Shown here: positions 1 to 7,900 of the stretch, piece after piece
Layout of the letters: every line of letters begins with the position of its first letter
Position numbering within the stretch: the stretch's first letter is position 1
Assembly: GCA_030611395.1 (NCBI GenBank)
Contig: JAUWPX010000027.1
Coordinates: forward strand, 1-10,087
DNA: 10,087 nucleotides
Direction of reading: 5' to 3'
DNA from: Bacteroidota bacterium
Lineage (GTDB): Bacteria; Bacteroidota; Bacteroidia; Bacteroidales; VadinHA17
Translations under genes and position numbers: made by a program
The notes under the pieces: generated by a model
Seen by the model: only the letters and a program-made list of their open reading frames with translations
The model's database searches: none
Told to the model about the DNA's origin: nothing

Positions 1-1
1 C

Positions 2-1021
2 TTTACAACTATGAAAGAATTTCATAAAGCAGTGGACTCTTTGTTAGATATAAATATGAAAAAACTCATTCTTGATCTTCGTGGAAATGGAGGAGGATAC
101 CTTGAGACTGCAGTTAGTTTGGTTGATGAGTTTCTTACGGAGGGAAAGATGATTGTAAATATGGAAGGTAAACATGTGCCTAAAAAATCATTTCACAGTC
201 ATTCAGGAGGTAGATTGCTTGATAATAAGGTTGTTGTAATTATTGATGAAGGGTCTGCTTCTGCCAGTGAAATTGTTGCCGGGGCTTTACAGGATTGGGA
301 CAGAGGGGTTGTTATAGGACGAAGATCATTTGGGAAAGGATTGGTACAGAGGCCATTTAACTTACCTGATGGATCATTGGTCAGACTTACTATTGCCAAA
401 TATTATACTCCTTCAGGCAGGTTGATACAAAAGCCTTATGATGATGGTTTTGAAGAATATGCAAAGGATCTGGTTACAAGATATAATCACGGGGAGTTTG
501 TTTACGCTGACAGTATTCACTTCCCTGACTCTCTTAAATATACTACATTGCTTAATAAACGGGTTGTGTACGGTGGAGGTGGTATCATGCCTGATGTTTT
601 TGTTCCGCTTGATACAACGGGTAATACCGGCTACTACAGCGATTTATTGAGAAAAGGTGTGATAACAAGTTTTACACTTGATTATGTGGATCGAAACAGG
701 GATAAAATGAACCGCATGTACAGTTCTTTTAGTGAATTCAGGGATCAATTTACGATTGATGACTCTATGCTTAAAGATCTGTTAATTGCTGGCGAAGATG
801 AAAAAATTGAAAGAAATGAACCGGAGTTTGAACAGTCAAAAGAACAAATCAAGGTGATCTTGAAAGCATTGATAGCAAGAGATATCTGGGATATGAGCGA
901 GTATTATGAAATTGTTAATGAAAAGAATAAAGCATTTAATAAAGCGATAAGTATTCTGAAAAATGAAGAAATTTTCTTTTCAACAATAGATCCCGGGTTA
1001 GTATCTAAGGATCTTCATTAA
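2..1021 (+). CDS. S41 family C-terminal processing peptidase (Ctp/Prc type), 5'-truncated by window edge
   Basis: This is a serine protease of the tail-specific/C-terminal processing family, expected in the periplasm or on the inner membrane, where it trims or degrades proteins. The frame is open from base 2, so the ATG at 11 is an internal methionine and not the start. The signal or membrane segment and the PDZ domain, probably about 200 residues, lie outside the window. Numbering from that Met, the sequence shows LDLRGNGGG (21-29), the catalytic-serine motif GSASASE with Ser84, and FGKG with general-base Lys109, 25 residues later as in other Ctp enzymes. YYTPSGRLIQ (131-140) follows the active site. 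After the core come about 190 residues, including VYGGGGIMPD, which resemble the C-terminal extension of Bacteroidota Ctp proteins. The catalytic dyad looks intact. Family assignment is secure; the substrate is unknown. Confidence 0.93.
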   Translation, partial: FTTMKEFHKAVDSLLDINMKKLILDLRGNGGGYLETAVSLVDEFLTEGKMIVNMEGKHVPKKSFHSHSGGRLLDNKVVVIIDEGSASASEIVAGALQDWDRGVVIGRRSFGKGLVQRPFNLPDGSLVRLTIAKYYTPSGRLIQKPYDDGFEEYAKDLVTRYNHGEFVYADSIHFPDSLKYTTLLNKRVVYGGGGIMPDVFVPLDTTGNTGYYSDLLRKGVITSFTLDYVDRNRDKMNRMYSSFSEFRDQFTIDDSMLKDLLIAGEDEKIERNEPEFEQSKEQIKVILKALIARDIWDMSEYYEIVNEKNKAFNKAISILKNEEIFFSTIDPGLVSKDLH

Positions 1022-1092
1022 AAAAGAACATAGTTTCACAAATTGATTAAAAAAATACCTTAATTTTCAGGTTTCATAAATAATTAGTTAAT

Positions 1093-1240
1093 AATCGGCA
1101 GTTCACAGTCGGCAGTCCACAAAAAAGTAAATAACAATCAAACAATTATAACACATACTTAATCATATGATTTAAAATTCTGATAAGTATAAATAACCAA
1201 GTCTTCAGATTGCCGACTGCCGATTGAAGATTGCCGACTT
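1093..1240. repeat. Intergenic inverted repeat built of CGGCAGTC units
   Basis: The spacer between the peptidase gene and pnuC holds two G+C-richer arms in an otherwise AT-rich stretch. The left arm (1093-1118) carries TCGGCAGT at 1095-1102 and AGTCGGCAGTC at 1107-1117. The right arm (1209-1240) carries the complements, GACTGCCGA at 1215-1223 and TTGCCGACTT at 1231-1240. AATCGGCAGT (1093-1102) pairs perfectly with 1216-1225. The spacer of about 90 bp has a second nested pair, ATACTTA (1155-1161) and TAAGTAT (1184-1190), and a palindrome ATCATATGAT at 1162-1171. No reading frame fits it. It could be a small non-autonomous mobile repeat or a folded 3' end for the peptidase transcript. I recall similar CGGCAGT strings between genes of other Bacteroidota but cannot check this. 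Confidence 0.6.
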
Positions 1241-1317
1241 AAAAATACAAAGCATAATGAAATTAGCCATTATCATGCCATAAACATTGAAATTCCGATA
1301 CATTTAATTATACTTAT

Positions 1318-1959
1318 ATGATTCAGGTTTTCCTGAGCTGGGCAGGTAGTAATGCAGATTTACTTATTGAATTTTTCGGTTTTTTAACGGCACTCGTTTA
1401 CCTGTTCTTTTCAATAAAACAGAAAATCTGGTTATGGCCATTTGGCATCTTAACCTCATCATTATACATTTATATATTCTATATTTCAAGTCTGTATGCC
1501 GATATGGGTTTGCAGATTTATTACGTTTTAGTTAGTTTTTATGGCTGGTATTTTTGGGTTCATGGGATAAACCATAATAAGGATAGCAATCTTTCAATTT
1601 CAACCCTTTCAGGTTCTTTGGCTCTTAAATTGTTAGTGATATTATTTGTTATTTACTGGATAATTGTATTTATACTTATGAAAGGTCCGGCTTATCTTGG
1701 CATGCCTCCATCTGACCTTCTTTACTGGGATGCTTTTACAACATCAGCAAGTATTATTGCAACATGGATGCTTGCCAGAAAAATAATTGAGCATTGGATT
1801 GTCTGGATAATTGTTGATTCTGTGTCATTTGGTTTGTATATTTATAAAGAATTATATATTACTGTTGTTTTATTTCTGATTTATACTATTCTTGCATTTG
1901 TTGGATTCTATGAATGGAAAAAAGATTTAATAAAAATAAGCCAAAGTACAGAAAGATAG
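1318..1959 (+). CDS. pnuC: PnuC family nicotinamide riboside transporter
   Basis: An inner-membrane facilitator that takes up nicotinamide riboside for NAD salvage. The 213-residue protein is hydrophobic throughout, with about seven membrane segments (roughly 16-33, 40-58, 66-82, 104-121, 137-152, 158-176 and 180-199), matching the SWEET-like three-plus-one-plus-three fold of PnuC. PnuC-like signatures include WLWPFGI (38-44), YGWYFW (75-80), the DAFTTSASIIATWMLARK stretch (138-155), EHWIVWIIVD (158-167) and the terminal GFYEWKK (196-202). Relatives called PnuT carry thiamine instead. The downstream gene is a NadR-type kinase and not a thiamine pyrophosphokinase, and no TPP riboswitch is visible upstream, so nicotinamide riboside is the better guess. 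Its 3' end overlaps the kinase gene by 46 bp. No clear ribosome binding site precedes the ATG, as is common in Bacteroidota. Confidence 0.9.
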   Translation: MIQVFLSWAGSNADLLIEFFGFLTALVYLFFSIKQKIWLWPFGILTSSLYIYIFYISSLYADMGLQIYYVLVSFYGWYFWVHGINHNKDSNLSISTLSGSLALKLLVILFVIYWIIVFILMKGPAYLGMPPSDLLYWDAFTTSASIIATWMLARKIIEHWIVWIIVDSVSFGLYIYKELYITVVLFLIYTILAFVGFYEWKKDLIKISQSTER

Positions 1960-2477
1960 TCGTGACCGGTCCTGAATCAACCGGAAAGACATGGTTGGCG
2001 AAGCGATTAGCCAGTTTTTACCAGACTGACTGGATTACGGAATATGCCAGGGAATATGTTGAGAACCTGAAAAGAAAATATAACTATTCTGATTTAGTCG
2101 TTATTGCTCAGTATCAGGTTAATGTTGTGAAAGATTATAAAGGGAAAGTTAACAGGTTCCTTTTTTTTGATACTGACCTTATTATTCTTAAAGTCTGGTT
2201 TGATGTTGTTTATAACGAGTGTCCTGCCTGGCTGTCTGAGAGTATTGCTAATCGTAATATTGACCTTTACCTGCTTTGTGACACTGATATTAAGTGGGAA
2301 TATGATCCTGTGAGAGAGAATACCGATCAGAACAGGGAAGTACTTATTAAAATGTATAAGCAGGAAATTCAGAATTCCGGTGTTCCATTTGTTATGATCA
2401 GAGGAAAGGATAATGCCAGGTTAGTGAATGCTGTTAAAACGATTGAAGATTGGAATAATGGAATAATGAAGAATTAA
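1914..2477 (+). CDS. nadR: NadR-like ribosylnicotinamide kinase (P-loop ATPase)
   Basis: Phosphorylates nicotinamide riboside delivered by PnuC to nicotinamide mononucleotide, trapping it in the cytoplasm. The 187-residue protein starts almost directly with the P-loop, GPESTGKT (19-26), followed by the EYAREYVE motif (43-50) that marks NadR-type kinases, FFDTD (84-88, Walker B-like), and DTDIKWEYDPVREN (123-136), matching the family's lid region. It matches only the kinase domain. The DNA-binding and adenylyltransferase domains of enterobacterial NadR are absent, so it is unlikely to be a repressor, and NMN adenylylation must be done elsewhere. The ATG at 1914 lies inside pnuC. The only nearby alternative, GTG at 1962, would remove the strand before the P-loop, so the long overlap is probably real and suggests translational coupling. 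Product class is sure; substrate rests on the pnuC partner. Confidence 0.88.
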   Translation: MEKRFNKNKPKYRKIVVTGPESTGKTWLAKRLASFYQTDWITEYAREYVENLKRKYNYSDLVVIAQYQVNVVKDYKGKVNRFLFFDTDLIILKVWFDVVYNECPAWLSESIANRNIDLYLLCDTDIKWEYDPVRENTDQNREVLIKMYKQEIQNSGVPFVMIRGKDNARLVNAVKTIEDWNNGIMKN

Positions 2478-2510
2478 CCGCAGAGGTCGCAAAGAAGGCG
2501 CAAAGTTCGC
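2478..2510. repeat. Short intergenic repeat with CGCAAAG units
   Basis: Immediately after the kinase stop codon is a purine-rich, G+C-richer string with a unit of roughly 9-12 bases: CCGCAGAGGT, CGCAAAGAAGG, CGCAAAGTT, CGC. Base composition differs sharply from the AT-rich surroundings. I recognise it as resembling the CGCAGAG/CGCAAAG intergenic strings found scattered in many environmental bacterial genomes, whose function is unknown. It is not coding in any obvious way and forms no strong hairpin by eye. It occupies most of the gap before the next gene. Confidence 0.5.
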
Positions 2511-2542
2511 ATAAGAATATATTAAAGACAATTAAAGCAGTA

Positions 2543-3679
2543 ATGGGAAAATATAGTGATGTCTATATTGCGAAAACAATGCAGGGACTTGAAGAAGTGC
2601 TTGCAAAGGAACTTAAAGACTTGGGTGCATGCAGGATAAAACCTGGTAGAAGAATGGTTGAATTCTCAGGTGGCATGAATATTGTCTATAAAGCTAATTA
2701 TTGGCTTCGGACTGCTCTTCGGATTCTTGTACCTATCCGATCATTCAGGGCTATAGATGAACATCAGCTTTATACTGAAACGAAAGCCATTAATTGGGAA
2801 AAATATTTGAGCCTCCAACATACTTTTTCTGTTGATTCGGTAATATTTTCAAAATACTTTAACCATTCACATTATGTTGCTTTGAAGGTGAAGGATGCTA
2901 TTGTGGATCAGTTTCGGGAGAAAAATGGCCGGAGACCGTCAGTTAACAGCAAGGATCCGGATATAAAAATTAATATTCATATAAATATTGATAGATGCAC
3001 AATTTCACTTGATAGTTCCGGTGAATCATTACATAAACGAGGTTATAGGGTTGATCAACACAAAACACCACTGAATGAAGTTCTGGCCGCGGGGTTGATC
3101 ATGTTATCCGGTTGGGATAAAAAAACAAATTTTCTTGATCCTATGTGTGGTTCGGGAACTTTTCTTATTGAAGCGGCTATGATTTCAAGAAATATTCCCC
3201 CTGGATATTACAGGAAAAAGTATAGTTTTATGAACTGGCTTGATTATGATCCTGAACTGTACAAGGATATTCAGGTAAGCCCCTATTCAAAACAATATAA
3301 ACCAAAAATACTTGGAAAAGATATTTCATTCCATGCAATTGCAACTGCAAGAGAAAACATCCGGAGGGCAGATCTGATGTCATCTATATCTCTTGAGGTT
3401 GGCTCTTTTGAAACAACCGGAGCTCCATGGATTTCAGGGTTTATTATTATAAATCCGCCATATGGTGAAAGGATCAAGGTTGCTGCAATAGGAAAGTTAT
3501 ACAAAACAATTGGGGATCATCTTAAAAAGGAATTTCCCGGATATAAAGCATGGATATTTAGTTCGAATTTTGAAGCACTTAAGCAAATAGGTTTGCGTCC
3601 GACAGTAAAAAAAATACTTTTTAACGGGCCTCTTGAATGTAAATTTATGGGATTCGAAATGTACGAGGGATCAAAATGA
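2543..3679 (+). CDS. THUMP-domain class I SAM-dependent RNA methyltransferase (RlmL/YpsC-like)
   Basis: A probable 23S rRNA guanine-N2 methyltransferase acting in the cytoplasm during ribosome assembly. The first 160 or so residues fit the ferredoxin-like plus THUMP RNA-binding region (IAKTMQGLEEVLAKEL at 9-24; IKINIHINIDRCTISLDSSG at 141-160). Then come the linker LHKRGYR (163-169) and a Rossmann methyltransferase fold with SAM motif DPMCGSGTF (199-207), the acidic LGKD (257-260), and the catalytic NPPYGER (304-310), which identifies an N-methyltransferase acting on exocyclic amines. At 378 residues it corresponds to the first half of E. coli RlmL (YcbY), without the fused RlmK domain, as in Firmicutes YpsC. 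Exact target position is inferred, so no symbol is given. It sits 65 bp after the kinase gene, could be co-transcribed, and has no functional link to NAD salvage. Confidence 0.88.
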   Translation: MGKYSDVYIAKTMQGLEEVLAKELKDLGACRIKPGRRMVEFSGGMNIVYKANYWLRTALRILVPIRSFRAIDEHQLYTETKAINWEKYLSLQHTFSVDSVIFSKYFNHSHYVALKVKDAIVDQFREKNGRRPSVNSKDPDIKINIHINIDRCTISLDSSGESLHKRGYRVDQHKTPLNEVLAAGLIMLSGWDKKTNFLDPMCGSGTFLIEAAMISRNIPPGYYRKKYSFMNWLDYDPELYKDIQVSPYSKQYKPKILGKDISFHAIATARENIRRADLMSSISLEVGSFETTGAPWISGFIIINPPYGERIKVAAIGKLYKTIGDHLKKEFPGYKAWIFSSNFEALKQIGLRPTVKKILFNGPLECKFMGFEMYEGSK

Positions 3680-3721
3680 GAAACAATTTTTATATTTATT
3701 TGTTGGAAAACCAATTTTATC

Positions 3722-3773
3722 GTATATTTAATTTTAAATATACTTATCTGTTTTTTTGAATTTTTCAGATAAG
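3722..3773. terminator. Two adjoining AT-rich hairpins after the methyltransferase gene, possible terminator
   Basis: GTATATTTA (3722-3730) pairs perfectly with TAAATATAC (3735-3743) across a 4-base loop. Directly adjoining it, CTTATCTG (3743-3750) pairs with CAGATAAG (3766-3773) across a loop that is nearly all T. Base 3743 is claimed by both stems, so the two hairpins cannot both form fully. Position 43 bp after the stop codon fits transcript end formation, but there is no clean T-run after the second stem, so the terminator call is tentative. Confidence 0.4.
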
Positions 3774-3797
3774 ATATTACTTTTATTGTTTCTTTAC

Positions 3798-3830
3798 TTT
3801 GGTTATGTAAGTTCTATTTTATTATATTTG
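3798..3830 (+). promoter_or_regulatory. Bacteroidota-type promoter for the siaB-siaC pair
   Basis: TTTG at 3798-3801 and TATATTTG at 3823-3830, separated by 21 bp, match the -33 (TTTG) and -7 (TAnnTTTG) elements used by the primary sigma factor of this phylum. Transcription would begin near 3837, leaving a leader of about 48 bases before the ATG at 3885. It is the best promoter match I found in the window. Pattern match only. Confidence 0.55.
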
Positions 3831-3884
3831 TCAATGAATGGTTTTTATTAACCTGGCAAGGGAGTACGAAAACTTTTAGCCTCA

Positions 3885-4436
3885 ATGAGTTTTAATTTTC
3901 AGGAGTACTTTGATGAATTAAATGGCGGGGATGTATTATTTTCCTTCAAGGGAAGTATAACTACAGACCTGATAAATAATGTATTAGATTCTGTTGAAGT
4001 TAAGCTTCAGGATTCTGATGAGCAGTCAAAAATACGAAAGAAAGTTTATAATGTTCTGGTAGAGGGCTTGCAGAATTTATATCATCACAATGATGATTTG
4101 CCAAATTCTTACAGAGAGAAGTTTGAAGACGGTTTTGGTGTCCTGGTTATTAAGAAACTTGATGATTGTTATAAAATTTCAACAGGAAATTTTATTTTCA
4201 CTGAGAATATTAAAGAATTAAAAGGCAGGATTGATAGGATAAATTCATTGTCGAAAGAGGAGTTAAAAGAGGAGTATAAGGATATACTTAATAACCAGAA
4301 AATGTCGGAAAAAGGTGGAGGGGGTCTTGGATTAGTTGATATTGCCCGCAAAACAGGAAATAAACTAGGTTATATGTTTCATAACTTTGATGAGAAGTAT
4401 TATTTTTTTAGTCTCGATATATCTATTTCAAATTAA
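3885..4436 (+). CDS. siaB: SiaB family protein kinase (DUF6272, GHKL-like ATPase fold)
   Basis: A small soluble kinase of the partner-switching type that phosphorylates its SiaC partner, encoded next. In the Pseudomonas system this opposes a SiaA-type phosphatase and sets whether SiaC can bind its target. The 183-residue protein has the two hallmarks of a HATPase fold: an N-box helix, VYNVLVEGLQNLYHH (54-68), with Glu60 and Asn64, and a glycine-rich lid, EKGGGGLGLVDIARK (142-156). The N-terminal strand region (LFSFKGSIT, 18-26) precedes the first helix, also typical of SiaB. There is no sensor, transmembrane or histidine-phosphotransfer segment, so input comes from other proteins. A good promoter lies upstream and siaC follows after 29 bp, making a two-gene unit. 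No phosphatase or diguanylate cyclase gene adjoins it here. Symbol is by homology; output is unknown. Confidence 0.83.
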   Translation: MSFNFQEYFDELNGGDVLFSFKGSITTDLINNVLDSVEVKLQDSDEQSKIRKKVYNVLVEGLQNLYHHNDDLPNSYREKFEDGFGVLVIKKLDDCYKISTGNFIFTENIKELKGRIDRINSLSKEELKEEYKDILNNQKMSEKGGGGLGLVDIARKTGNKLGYMFHNFDEKYYFFSLDISISN

Positions 4437-4439
4437 TTT

Positions 4440-4464
4440 TTTTAGAAATTTTAAAAATTTATAA
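4440..4464 (+). promoter_or_regulatory. AT palindrome directly before siaC (copy 1 of 2)
   Basis: The 25 bases ending two bases before the siaC ATG contain AAATTTT-A-AAAATTT (4446-4460), flanked by TTA and TAA that extend the symmetry with one mismatch. The same element, with one extra A at the centre, lies on the minus strand in the leader of the ABC gene (8006-8031). It could be an operator, a translation-control hairpin or an AT-rich coincidence. No ribosome binding site is otherwise visible in this gap. Confidence 0.35.
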
Positions 4465-4465
4465 T

Positions 4466-4846
4466 ATGGAACCCATTTCATTTGAAGGAACCCCGAAAAC
4501 ACCCACTGTTAATTTTAATGCTGATACTGGGATTGTTGAAATTAAAGGGAGATCTATTCCTGAAAATTCTATTGAATTTTACAAACCGTTAGTTGATTGG
4601 CTTGAGGAGTATAAAGAAAATGCACAACCAATGACAAAAGTAATTATTCAACTGGAGTATTTTAACACCAGCTCGTCAAAATGTATACTTGATGTTTTTA
4701 AAAAACTTGAGGCTGTACATAAAGCGAAAAACCCGGTTGAAATTCATTGGTACTATGAAGAGGATGATGAAGATATGTTGGAAGCAGGTGAAGATTATGA
4801 GTCGATTATCAGAGTACCTTTTAAGATGGTAGAAATTGTTGATTAA
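4466..4846 (+). CDS. siaC: SiaC family regulatory phosphoprotein (DUF1987)
   Basis: The substrate and effector of SiaB. In Pseudomonas aeruginosa unphosphorylated SiaC binds and activates the diguanylate cyclase SiaD, and phosphorylation on Thr68 prevents this. The 126-residue protein covers the whole DUF1987 domain. It starts MEPISFEGTPKTPTV, contains the GIVEIKGRSIPENS strand (22-35), and has YFNTSSSK (65-72) around the phospho-acceptor. By direct count the threonine falls at residue 68. The WYYEEDDEDMLEAGEDYE stretch (95-112) gives the acidic C-terminal part of the family. No GGDEF protein is encoded here, so the target may be a different protein in this organism. Candidates such as the STAS-like protein at the window end are guesses. 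The gene ends 16 bp before a strong terminator. Confidence 0.9.
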   Translation: MEPISFEGTPKTPTVNFNADTGIVEIKGRSIPENSIEFYKPLVDWLEEYKENAQPMTKVIIQLEYFNTSSSKCILDVFKKLEAVHKAKNPVEIHWYYEEDDEDMLEAGEDYESIIRVPFKMVEIVD

Positions 4847-4861
4847 TATTTATTAAATAAC

Positions 4862-4893
4862 AAAAAAAGGAGGTTGTTTAACCTCCTTTTTTT
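4862..4893. terminator. Bidirectional intrinsic terminator between convergent genes
   Basis: AAAAAAAGGAGGTT (4862-4875), loop GTTT (4876-4879), and AACCTCCTTTTTTT (4880-4893) form a perfect 14-bp stem, with T-runs on the 3' side of both strands. It stops siaC on the plus strand (ends 4846) and the ABC gene on the minus strand (stop at 4908). It is the strongest hairpin in the window. Confidence 0.93.
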
Positions 4894-4907
4894 TGTTAAT
4901 ATTTTGA

Positions 4908-7900
4908 CTAATCTCCAAACTTATTGCCAATTTGTTCAAAAAAATCAAGTCCTCTTTTTAGCAATCTTTTGTACAGAACAAGATACAAGAGTATGGTCAT
5001 AATCCAAATGACTATTACATTTATCCATAATGTGCTGAAATTACTGCCAAATAAATTCTTGGTTGGTGCATAGAAATGCGCTTTAATAAGTGGATGCTTT
5101 GGGTCAAGATATATAGGGTTCCACTTTTGAACTAATTCCCCCTTGAATTCTATAATCCTGTCTTTTTCCTTTTCATTCGTAACAAACTCCTTAAGCTGGT
5201 CGTTGGAATGCTGTCGTTTTACTTTTAAAAATGCCTCTTTATCTTTCTTTTCTAACCCTGATATTATTTTATCCTTTCTGTTATTAGCTTTATTATACAG
5301 TGCGATATAGTACTTTTTATTTAATTCTAAGTAGTCGTTAGTGGCTTCTAGAACTTCAGAAGTAATCTTTTCCGCGTATAAATAATCAAGATATTCAAAT
5401 TTCACCTTTGGGTTATTTAGTAATTCTTTACCAATTTCATTACGAAGAACTAACAAATCCTGTGAAAAATTTTTCATGTCTTTTTCGTCCCTACTTATTG
5501 CACGGGATATATTACCGGTTTTCTTGTTCATTGCATTATACCAGTATGTTTTTTTATAATTAGCTTTACTCATTGTTTTATCGTAAATATAAAACTGTTT
5601 CTGGTAATCATTATTTTTGAATTGGTGAACAGCCAGGGCTTCATATCCCCACCTTGCTGTGATAAATTCTCCGTAAAATGGAATATGACTGGGAGAAGAG
5701 ACAACAGGATTTAACTTTTCGAATTTTACCAAGACACCGCTTAGTATCATCTGCGGGATGACCAGGAAAGGAATGAGCATATAAATGGTTACCACAGTTT
5801 TGAAACTGTCAGAAATAACGAGTCCAAGCACATTAGCCGAAGCCCAGACACTGAATATCACTATCCAATAAGTAAAATACATGCCTTTGATCTCCATAAT
5901 AGCGTTACCAACCATTACAAAAGCAAATGCCTGAATGGCTGATATTACGAATAACACAGCTACTTTTGAGAATAAATAACTGGTCCAGCTTAAGTTTAGG
6001 AATTCCTCTCTTTTTAATATTTTCCTGTCTTTAATAATTTCTTCGGCACTTACCATAAGTCCCATGAAAATGGCAACAATAACCGACATAAAAATGTAAA
6101 CAGGCAAATTGCTGTTATCCAAAAGTGTGTATCCTAATTTATTAGTGGCACTTTCATCCCAGTATTTAATCAGGAAAGCCAGGGCGAAAGCCAATACGGG
6201 TGCTTCCAGAAAAGTAAGAACAAGATATTGGGTATCAGCGAGTTTTGATAAAACATCTCGTTTAATGAAAATTGCGAATTGTTTAAATTTATTGGGTGTT
6301 TTGAAGTGTATTTCCGGAATTTCTTCAGCCGGTTCTAACTTTTCTTCATTTTGTTTTAATGATTTTTTGTAAAAGTCGTTCCATTCAGTAGGTGATATTT
6401 TTCTGGTATTGGTTACTTTACCGTACTCGTCCAGTACATTCGATTCGACAATGTTGAATACCTGTTCCGGATTTACATTACCACAATCTGCACATTCACT
6501 CTCGTTCCAGTTTGCATAATGTGCTTTGTCTTTGAAATAAACGATTGATTCAATTGGATCACCATTGTATATTAAGAAACCTCCGGTATCAAGAATAATA
6601 AGCTTATCAAACATCTTGAAAATATCGGAAGAGGGTTGATGAATAACGACAAAAACAAGCTTTCCCTTAAGTGCCAGTTCTTTTAACAGATCAAGAATGT
6701 TTTCTGAGTCACGTGATGAGAGTCCTGAAGTTGGCTCATCAAGGAAAAGTACTGATGGTTCACGAATTAATTCAAGCGCTATATTTAATCTTTTCCTTTG
6801 TCCGCCACTGATTTTTTTGTTAAGCGGACTCCCGACCTTCATGTCTCTGATTTCAAATAATCCAAGGTTTTTCAGAACTTTGTTAACCGTCTCAATAATT
6901 TCTTCTTCTGTATAATTACCAAAACAAAGTTTTGCATTATAAAACAAATTCTGATATACTGATAGTTCTTCAATTAACAAATCGTCCTGTGAAACAAAAC
7001 CAATAAGACCTTCAATTTGTTCAGATTCCTTATGGATATCTACTCCATTTATTAGCACCTGCCCGCTGGTTGGTACATTTGTGCCATTCAGAACAAATAA
7101 CAAGGTTGATTTACCAGCGCCACTTGCACCCATTATACCAACAAGTCTGCCGGATTCTTCATCAAAACTTAATTTGTGAATACCCAACTTTCCTCCTTTA
7201 AATCTGTATTCAATATCCTTAACCTGGTATATAATTTTTGATTCTTTTAGTTCAGGTCTGAATTGACTAATAACATCACTGTAGTAAATAGGTTGTGTTT
7301 TTGGGTCGCGGATAGAGGAACCCGGATTAAACACAATTACCCTGTCTTCCTGGAGAAGTTGCCCGTTCATATAGAGTTCACTGTCTCCCATATATCTTAA
7401 AACATACATGTTCGCAGAGAGTACATTAAGAACCCTGATCTGTCCAATTAATGATTTAACAACAAGGTGTTTCGTATTCGGGTGGGAGAAGGCTTCCTTA
7501 TTGTCAAGAATCAGAACATTGGGAGAATCTGGTAGTTTGTCGAAACTATATAATACAAATGCTTCAATAGTGCCGTATTCTTCTGTTGAAATGTTAAAAG
7601 TGTCTGAAACAGTTTTTATGAATTCCAGTTCTTGATCTGATACTACATCTCCATCAGATTTTGAAAATTCGAATAGCTGGATAAGTACAATTATCTTCTG
7701 TTGTTGAGTAAGTTGATTGTTTATCTCAGTACAAATTTTTAAAACCCTTACAGAGCTTGCAGAAATTTGCACTCTTTGTTTTCCTTTTTCCTTTTGTTTA
7801 TTCTGATAAATGTTATAGAAGTTGTCAAAAACCTCAATATATTCCTTTACCAATTCCTGGTTAAGTTGATTGCGTAAAAATGTCTCAACAACTGTGCGCC

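Noticed and set aside
1241..1317. Possible TPP or NAD riboswitch before pnuC
   Set aside because: No conserved TPP elements (CTGAGA and the paired ACCTGA region) or other recognised riboswitch core is present. The only structure upstream is the CGGCAGTC repeat.
3283..3714. Minus-strand open frames opposite the methyltransferase gene
   Set aside because: They lie antisense to well-conserved methyltransferase motifs, have no recognisable domains, and are shadows.
6109..7635. Plus-strand open frames of 72-87 codons inside the ABC gene
   Set aside because: They are antisense to conserved ATPase and permease motifs and show no independent coding signal.
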